Below, piece by piece: positions 58,415 through 64,000 of a stretch of 64,000 nucleotides of DNA. The notes beneath the pieces are model-generated. The model made no database searches and was not told where the DNA came from. It saw nothing but the letters and a program-made list of their open reading frames with translations. The DNA is from JAPOUP01 sp965199865. GTDB lineage: Bacteria; Pseudomonadota; Alphaproteobacteria; Rhodobacterales; Rhodobacteraceae. Position 1 is the stretch's first letter. The number at the start of each line of letters is the position of its first letter. The stretch is from the NCBI GenBank assembly GCA_965199865.1, contig CBDATU010000020.1, positions 605,601 through 669,600 on the forward strand, in the 5' to 3' direction. Position numbers and translations under genes: made by a program.

Positions 58415-59428
58415 ATGCAGCTCCGCGATTATGTCCTACGACGGCTGATGGTTCTCCCGATCCTGATCATCGGGGTTTCCATTGTCGTGTTCACCCTGAC
58501 GCGTGTGGGTGGATCGCCAATCGGAATCTATCTCAGCCATGAGATGACACCCGATGAGGTTGCCCAGATCGAGGCCCGCTTCAATCTCGACAAGCCGGTC
58601 TGGGTCCAGTACCTCTATTGGGCGCGCGGCCTGTTTCAGGGCGATTTCGGATGGTCCGGTGTGGCAGCGGCCCCAGTCGCAGAGATTTTTCCGAACAAAC
58701 TGGCCGCAACTATGGAACTGGCCTTTGCCGCCGGACTTGTGGCACTCTTCCTCGGCATTACGCTCGGCACCTATGCCGGCGCACGGCGAAATCGGCCTCC
58801 CGATCATGCCACAAGGATCGTGGCGGTCAGCGGAGCGAGCCTGCCTCAGTTCTGGTTCGGAATCCTGCTGCTCATAGTATTCTGGGCACAGCTGGGCCTG
58901 GCACCGATCGGGCGCAGCGATGCGTCCGTGTGGAGTTCCATTCCGCATCCGACAGGGCTCTATACAATTGACGCCATTCTGGCCGGAAGTCCGGCTGCGC
59001 TCTGGGACGCCATCTGGCACCTGATCCTGCCCGCGCTGACGCTCGGCTACGGCGCTACCGCCATAATCGCCCGTATGATGCGGTCTTCGCTCGTAGAGGA
59101 ACTGCAGCAGGATTATGTGGATGCGGCCCGCGCCAAAGGCCTGGCCGAACGGATCGTGCTGAAACGCCATGCACGCCGCAACGCGCTTGTCCCGACCGTC
59201 ACCGTCATTGGTCTAACCTTCGGCTTCCTCCTTCAGGGAACCATTACCGTCGAGATTATTTTCCGCTGGCCAGGCCTCGGCCGCTGGATGGCCGATTCCG
59301 TGCTGCGCGGGGACCAGGCGACTCTCATGACCTATGTTCTGTTCACCAGCGTCCTGTTCCTGCTGGTGAATCTCATCGTTGATGTCGTCCATGCGCATCT
59401 GGACCGACGGGTGAACCTGGGAGAGTGA
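58415..59428 (+). CDS. ABC transporter permease (DppB/OppB type)
   Basis: The 337-residue permease has the DppB pattern: YVLRRLMVLPILIIGVSIVVF at the N-terminus, LGITLGTYAGARR, SGASLPQFWFGILL and the EAA loop (YVDAARAKGLAERIVLKRHARRNALVPTVT). It has about six membrane helices and forms half the channel. The stop at 59428 is one base from the next ATG. Confidence 0.94.
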   Translation: MQLRDYVLRRLMVLPILIIGVSIVVFTLTRVGGSPIGIYLSHEMTPDEVAQIEARFNLDKPVWVQYLYWARGLFQGDFGWSGVAAAPVAEIFPNKLAATMELAFAAGLVALFLGITLGTYAGARRNRPPDHATRIVAVSGASLPQFWFGILLLIVFWAQLGLAPIGRSDASVWSSIPHPTGLYTIDAILAGSPAALWDAIWHLILPALTLGYGATAIIARMMRSSLVEELQQDYVDAARAKGLAERIVLKRHARRNALVPTVTVIGLTFGFLLQGTITVEIIFRWPGLGRWMADSVLRGDQATLMTYVLFTSVLFLLVNLIVDVVHAHLDRRVNLGE

Positions 59429-59429
59429 C

Positions 59430-60365
59430 ATGAGCGAAGCAGCATCACGAACCGCTCGGCCCGATCCAGCCTTCCCATCCCGCGATACGGCGCTGCGCAT
59501 CCGCCTCCACACGGCCATGGAGGTGTTCCAGCGCCTTGCATCCAATCCAACCACGGTTCTTGGGCTTGTCATCATTGCGGCAATGCTCCTTATGGCGATC
59601 TTCGCTCCGTGGATTACGGATCCGAACACGCCCGATCCCTATCAGATGCCGAGGGACTGGGGCGCCGTACGCAAGCCACCGGGAACTCCCGGACATCTCC
59701 TCGGAACGACCAACGAAGGCGGCGATGTACTGTATGGCGTGATCTGGGGGAGCCGAACCTCCCTGCAGCTTTCGTTGATCGTGGTTGGAACCACCATGGT
59801 CATCGGAACGGCGATCGGATCCCTCGCCGGGCTGTTTGGCGGCTGGATAGACGAGACGCTGATGCGGATCGTCGATGTATTTCTCTCAATCCCGGAACTG
59901 ATCTTCGCCCTCGCGATCGCCGCCGTTCTTGGACCATCATTCGGCAATATCATATTCGCCCTCGCGGTTGTCCTATGGGTGAAATACGCCCGGATAATGC
60001 GCGCCCAGGTAATCCAGACGAAACAATACGAATATGTTGACGCAGCACGCGTGATCGGCGCGTCAAACCTCAGCATCTACCTGCGGGATATTCTCCCGAA
60101 CTCGATCACGCCTGTAACGGTGCAGGCCACGCTGGATATGGGCAATGTCGTCCTGATTGGAGCAACGCTTTCATTCATTGGCCTAAGCGAAGCCGGCATC
60201 GCCGAATGGGGCGTTCTTGTCTCGGAAGGCCAGGCCGGCATTGCCTCCGGCCGGTGGTGGGCGTCGACATTCCCCGGGCTGATGATCTTTCTTTGGGCGC
60301 TGGCCTTCAATCTCGTTGGAGATGGCCTCAGGGACGCGCTTGATCCGCGAACCGAAGGTCGTTGA
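59430..60365 (+). CDS. ABC transporter permease (DppC/OppC type)
   Basis: This 311-residue permease has one N-terminal helix (about 42-60; TTVLGLVIIAAMLLMAIF), a long periplasmic loop (DPYQMPRDWGAVRKPPGTPGHLLGTTNEGGDVLYGVIWG, analogous to the GTDxxGRD motif) and the EAA loop (YVDAARVIGASNLSIYLRDILPN). It pairs with the upstream permease. It starts with ATG one base after the previous stop. Confidence 0.94.
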   Translation: MSEAASRTARPDPAFPSRDTALRIRLHTAMEVFQRLASNPTTVLGLVIIAAMLLMAIFAPWITDPNTPDPYQMPRDWGAVRKPPGTPGHLLGTTNEGGDVLYGVIWGSRTSLQLSLIVVGTTMVIGTAIGSLAGLFGGWIDETLMRIVDVFLSIPELIFALAIAAVLGPSFGNIIFALAVVLWVKYARIMRAQVIQTKQYEYVDAARVIGASNLSIYLRDILPNSITPVTVQATLDMGNVVLIGATLSFIGLSEAGIAEWGVLVSEGQAGIASGRWWASTFPGLMIFLWALAFNLVGDGLRDALDPRTEGR

Positions 60366-60374
60366 GTAGGACGG

Positions 60375-61676
60375 ATGGCTTCGGACGTGAACCGCACCCG
60401 CCCCCTACCCCTCGGCATCGCAACCGTCAGTGACCTTAAAGTGTATTTCCAGACGAAGCGCGGCATCGTGCGGGCCGTCGACGGCGTCAGCTTCGACATC
60501 CGGGACGGAGAAACGCTGGGGCTGGTAGGTGAGACCGGCTGTGGGAAGAGTGTGACCGGCAGATCCTTTCTCCGGCTGCTTCAGGTCCCACCAGCAATCC
60601 TTGCCGATGGGTCGGTAACGTTTCGTCCGCATTGTTCCTGTGAGCGCTGCGATGGCGACGGCTGTGCTGACTGTAACGGTTCCGGACGAACGCTCGCCAC
60701 CTGCCCCAGCTGCCATGGCAAAGGCTGCAACACCTGTGAAGGCACGGGCATCGAGACGATCAGCCTTCTCAACACCAGCTCCAGGCAGATGCAGCGAATC
60801 CGGGGCAACCGCATCGCGATGATTTTCCAGGATCCGGGAAAGGCGCTTAACCCGACTCTGACGATCGGTGAACAGCTTTCGGAAGTCTTTCTTCAGCACC
60901 GAGCGGAAGAACTGCTTGCGGCCGCCGACCTGTCCGCAGAGGCCATCGGCGCGGTTCGCCGGTTCGCCTCACAGGATCGCCGCTTCGGCGACGGACTTCT
61001 ACTGGCACTGCCGCCAGCGCACAGCCAGCGACGGCGGGTCAAGGCAGCGCTCGAATCCATGGTGGCGGATGCGCTTTCCGAAACCCAGGTTCCCAATCCC
61101 GTCAGACTCATGTCCCGCTATCCGCACGAGCTTTCCGGGGGGATGCGGCAAAGAGTGATGATTGCCCAGGCGCTTGCCTGCAATCCGGATATCCTGATTG
61201 CTGACGAACCTACCACAGCGCTGGACGTCACCGTCGAAGCGCACATTCTCGAACTTGTCGAGGACCTGCAGCAAAGGCGCAGGATGAGCGTGCTCTATAT
61301 CAGTCACGATCTTTCCCTCGTGCGTCGGCTCTGCGACCGGGTTGCAGTCATGTATGCCGGAAGGATCGTCGAAATCGGCGACACAAACGACATCTTCAGC
61401 GGTCCCCGCCATCCCTATACAAAAGGCCTGATCGCGGCGGTTCCAACTGCGGGAACGCGGCGCGGCCAACTAGCCGCGCTGCGCGGGACCGTACCGGAAC
61501 TGATCGACCCGCCACCGGCCTGCAGGTTCTGTGGCCGCTGCCGCTACGAAACGGACACCTGCCGCCGCTTCGACCCACAGCTGCATGCCGTCTCCGACAG
61601 CCATTCCGTCGCCTGCTTCATCAATCACCCCGCACCTGCCGGCCATCAGCCAACCTTCGAACGGGTAACCACATGA
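60375..61676 (+). CDS. ABC transporter ATPase (DppD/OppD type) with inserted DnaJ-like zinc finger
   Basis: The 433-residue ATPase has Walker A GETGCGKS (52-59), Q-loop FQDPGKALNP (Gln152), signature LSGGMRQR, Walker B ILIADEPTTALDV, H-loop SHDLSLV and the C-terminal oligopeptide tail with a cysteine cluster (CRFCGRCRYETDTC...C). Between Walker A and the Q-loop, residues 89-125 contain four consecutive CxxCxGxG motifs (C89/C92, C97/C100, C110/C113, C118/C121), the exact pattern of the DnaJ zinc-finger domain. The Walker A Lys to Gln distance is 94 residues, roughly 45 more than normal. A further longer stretch (about 170-240) precedes the signature. The insert would lie near the ATPase-permease interface. 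Confidence 0.93.
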   Translation: MASDVNRTRPLPLGIATVSDLKVYFQTKRGIVRAVDGVSFDIRDGETLGLVGETGCGKSVTGRSFLRLLQVPPAILADGSVTFRPHCSCERCDGDGCADCNGSGRTLATCPSCHGKGCNTCEGTGIETISLLNTSSRQMQRIRGNRIAMIFQDPGKALNPTLTIGEQLSEVFLQHRAEELLAAADLSAEAIGAVRRFASQDRRFGDGLLLALPPAHSQRRRVKAALESMVADALSETQVPNPVRLMSRYPHELSGGMRQRVMIAQALACNPDILIADEPTTALDVTVEAHILELVEDLQQRRRMSVLYISHDLSLVRRLCDRVAVMYAGRIVEIGDTNDIFSGPRHPYTKGLIAAVPTAGTRRGQLAALRGTVPELIDPPPACRFCGRCRYETDTCRRFDPQLHAVSDSHSVACFINHPAPAGHQPTFERVTT

Positions 61677-63046
61677 GGCAGACCTCCAGTCAAAGGCAGG
61701 AGCCTACGGTGCGATCCGCTGACCGTCTGCTGCTCTCGATCCGCAATCTCCGTAAACACTATCCCATCCGCGACGGAGCGCTTCAGCGCGTCGTCGGGCA
61801 TGTCCGTGCGGTTGATGGCGTCAGTTTCGACATCGCTCCCGGCGAGACGGTCGGGCTCGTCGGTGAGAGCGGGTGTGGAAAGACCACGCTGGCGCGTTGC
61901 GTCAGCGGACTTTCAGACGTGACCGACGGTGGAATCTATTTTGACTTGAGCACCCGGGACGCCGCACGTCTGGCCGAACTCTCAGCCGTACCGATGGAGG
62001 ACCTTCCTGAGACGGAGATGCGGGAACTTGAATTCCTGAACACGGCGCATCGCATCGACACGCTCGAACGGGAAGCCCGTCGCCAGTTCCGCCGTAACTG
62101 CCAGATGGTGTTCCAGGACAGTTACGCGTCGCTGAATCCCCGGCATCTCGTAATCGACCTGGTGGGGCGTCCGCTCCGGGTCCACAAAGAGGCGACAGCC
62201 GCGGATCTGACCGGACGGGTGGTGGAACTTCTTGAGCAGGTAGGACTGGGGCGGCAGCATCTATACCGTTTCCCGCACCAATTCTCCGGAGGCCAGCGCC
62301 AGCGTATATCGATTGCAAGGGCCCTTGCCCTGAACCCCCGGATCGTCGTCCTTGATGAGCCTACAAGCGCACTTGACGTCTCTGTTCAGGCGCAGATTCT
62401 CAATCTGCTCAGCGAGCTGCAAACGGAGCGTCATCTGGCCTATCTGCTCGTGACGCATGATCTGTCCGTCGTCAGGCACATGGCGGATCGCCTGGTTGTC
62501 ATGTATCTGGGAAAGGTTGCCGAGACCGGCACCACATCCGAGGTGTTCACAACCCCGCACCATCCCTACACACGTGCGCTCATGCAGGCGAAACCCGACC
62601 TTGACGACGGTTCGATCATCAAGGTGGCCAAGGGCCTTGAGGGCAGTGTCCCCGATCCGGCGCGCCCGCCACGAGGCTGCCGGTTCCATACACGCTGTGA
62701 GTTCGCTACTGGAGCCTGCGGCTGGGAAGTGGATGACATCATCCGGATGCTTGAGGATGAACAGGATCTGTTCGACAGCCTGAGCGGGATTGAGCGACGG
62801 TCGGATTTCGAAGCGGAACTTATTTTTGACAACCCAGAATCCGCCACCCGTCTTTCCGGACTTCTGCGTTCCGGTAGAATTCCAGCTCCGATGCGAAGCG
62901 CTCTGTATCGCCTGGAACAGCGGGCGGATCGCGTGAGCATCGCATTCGGGGAGGCCGAGGATGTTCCACTTACGACGCGTGGAGAGACGCGCGCCGCGGC
63001 CTGTTTGCTGAAACCATCCGGACTAACGTCTGGGAGCGGAGCATGA
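61673..63046 (+). CDS. ABC transporter ATPase (DppF/OppF type) with insert and C-terminal extension
   Basis: This 457-residue ATPase has Walker A GESGCGKTT, Q-loop MVFQDSYASLNP, signature FSGGQRQR, Walker B IVVLDEPTSALDV, H-loop THDLSVVRHMADR and the tail CRFHTRCEFATGAC (from 336). Between Walker A and the Q-loop there are about 45 extra residues, acidic and helical in look (LPETEMRELEFLNTAHRIDTL), at the same place as the zinc finger in its partner. The last 90 residues (about 365-457) go beyond the usual end and match nothing I know. Four-base overlap with the upstream gene. Confidence 0.92.
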   Translation: MRQTSSQRQEPTVRSADRLLLSIRNLRKHYPIRDGALQRVVGHVRAVDGVSFDIAPGETVGLVGESGCGKTTLARCVSGLSDVTDGGIYFDLSTRDAARLAELSAVPMEDLPETEMRELEFLNTAHRIDTLEREARRQFRRNCQMVFQDSYASLNPRHLVIDLVGRPLRVHKEATAADLTGRVVELLEQVGLGRQHLYRFPHQFSGGQRQRISIARALALNPRIVVLDEPTSALDVSVQAQILNLLSELQTERHLAYLLVTHDLSVVRHMADRLVVMYLGKVAETGTTSEVFTTPHHPYTRALMQAKPDLDDGSIIKVAKGLEGSVPDPARPPRGCRFHTRCEFATGACGWEVDDIIRMLEDEQDLFDSLSGIERRSDFEAELIFDNPESATRLSGLLRSGRIPAPMRSALYRLEQRADRVSIAFGEAEDVPLTTRGETRAAACLLKPSGLTSGSGA

Positions 63047-63969
63047 GCGGAAAGATCGATCCCGAACACGTTCACCTAACCGAAGAAGCTGCTGGAGCGA
63101 CCGTCCACCTGATGTACGTGGAGGTCTGGGACGGACTCTACGCGCCTATCGGACTTCGCATGCCGGAAGGCGACGGTCCGTTTCCGGTTGTGCTCCTGGC
63201 ATCAGGTAATGGCGGCGAGGGAATGGCCTGGGTGCGTGATGCCGTACGGCGCCGCGCCTATATCATGAATCGCCTCGCGGAGGCTGGAATGGCCAGCGCC
63301 TGGCTCCGATACAGGACTGAGGTCGAACTGGGCTACAATAATGGCGGCAGGCTGGTGCGGGACATCCGTCAGGGCAGGGAGATGTTCAATCGGGCGCCGC
63401 TGGAATACGAGGACGAAATCGCCATCGCGGACTACGTCAAGACCCTACCGTGGATTGATGGCAATCGGATTGCGCTCATCGGAATGAGCCATGGTGGCGA
63501 GATGGCGCTGAAAATCGCCTCGGAATACCATGGCTTCGCCGCTGCGGTGGCAAGCGAACCGGCGGCGCACGAGTTCCTCGCTCTTACACCGGACGACACA
63601 GCTTTCGTGAACGAGGACACGCAGCTTCGCAACATCGAGAACATGCAGATGGCCGAGACGACAAAGGTCCGGCGGCGCATCAACATGGACATCGCCCGTA
63701 GCCGGATCGCGCCGATCAGGACGCCGTTTCTGATCATGGGGCGGGACGGCGATCATCTCCAGGGAATTTTCCGGACCACATACGAACTCCTGGAAGAGGC
63801 CAACAAGGATGTCGAGTGGGTCAGCTACGACCATGACATTCACGGATATGTCTTTCCAGAGCGAAATGAACGCGGCGAATACGACATCAACGATGTCCAG
63901 GCCAGTGCCATCGAACATGTGGTCGGCTGGCTGAAGGAAAGGCTTTGCGTCCAGGGATCCACCAGGTGA
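63043..63969 (+). CDS. Alpha/beta hydrolase (dienelactone hydrolase/S9-like)
   Basis: The 308-residue hydrolase has the nucleophile elbow GMSHGGEM, an acid in MGRDGDHLQGIF and the catalytic His in YDHDIHGYVFPE. It has no signal peptide, so it is cytoplasmic. As part of the importer unit (four-base overlap with the preceding ATPase gene) it may hydrolyse the imported compound, an ester, lactone or peptide. The substrate is unknown. Confidence 0.85.
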   Translation: MSGKIDPEHVHLTEEAAGATVHLMYVEVWDGLYAPIGLRMPEGDGPFPVVLLASGNGGEGMAWVRDAVRRRAYIMNRLAEAGMASAWLRYRTEVELGYNNGGRLVRDIRQGREMFNRAPLEYEDEIAIADYVKTLPWIDGNRIALIGMSHGGEMALKIASEYHGFAAAVASEPAAHEFLALTPDDTAFVNEDTQLRNIENMQMAETTKVRRRINMDIARSRIAPIRTPFLIMGRDGDHLQGIFRTTYELLEEANKDVEWVSYDHDIHGYVFPERNERGEYDINDVQASAIEHVVGWLKERLCVQGSTR

Positions 63970-63988
63970 GATTGCAGGAGACGGCATC

Positions 63989-64000
63989 GTGAGCGATAGG
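63989..64000 (+). CDS. Possible start of a further gene of the importer unit (partial)
   Basis: GTG at 63989 is preceded by AGGAGA at suitable distance (63976-63981) and lies 19 bases after the hydrolase stop, suggesting another co-transcribed gene. Only four codons are visible, so nothing can be said about its product. Confidence 0.3.

Overview
The window (about 60% GC, dense with genes) reads as a chromosomal segment of an alphaproteobacterium, most likely Rhodobacterales or a close relative. The support is gene content and order: glyQ, a DUF6446-type protein, glyS and a pyruvate phosphate dikinase-like gene in one block; soxBDAG leading into dnaG and rpoD; divergent cobT/cobS; metY; and a PilM-like/PilP-like membrane protein typical of that order. 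No rRNA or tRNA gene was found.

Layout. 1-4.8 kb (minus): glycyl-tRNA synthetase block ending in a PPDK-like gene cut by the left edge. 5.1-6.9 kb: secreted SPOR/peptidoglycan-binding protein with a trypsin fold that has lost its catalytic residues. 7.3-15.8 kb: acyl-CoA catabolism cluster (APH-like kinase, acyl-CoA dehydrogenase, MaoC hydratase, SDR, quinone oxidoreductase, acyl-CoA ligase, thioesterase, PTGR-like reductase). 15.8-21 kb: accessory island with an AbrB-Doc toxin-antitoxin pair and a 1147-1160 residue PLD-nuclease/DEAH-helicase fusion, a candidate phage-defence gene. 21-30.7 kb: DegP-like protease, metY, PilM/PilP-like hybrid, KefB-type antiporter, cobT and cobS. 30.7-34.1 kb: decayed region where two inverted IS21-family relics flank an ankyrin-repeat gene broken by an amber codon. 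34.1-43.5 kb (minus): sarcosine oxidase genes soxB, D, A, G, then dnaG and rpoD.

43.8-52.3 kb (plus): MltB-type transglycosylase, a third IS21 relic, then a LuxR-type regulator, an amidase and a complete branched-chain/urea/amide-type ABC importer whose second permease is fused to an ATPase. This looks like an amide import and hydrolysis unit. 52.5-55.4 kb (minus): class I fumarase followed by a chimeric pseudogene joining the N-terminus of an acyl-CoA ligase to the C-terminus of a TPP enzyme. 55.4-56.7 kb: gene-free, with a perfect 22-bp palindrome and a promoter. 56.7-64 kb (plus): a peptide/nickel-type ABC importer (binding protein, two permeases, two ATPases) with an alpha/beta hydrolase.

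The most unusual observations are a four-repeat DnaJ-type zinc finger (CxxCxGxG) inserted between Walker A and the Q-loop of the DppD-like ATPase, and the stand-alone PLD-helicase next to the toxin-antitoxin pair. All calls rest on reading the sequence. No database search was run.
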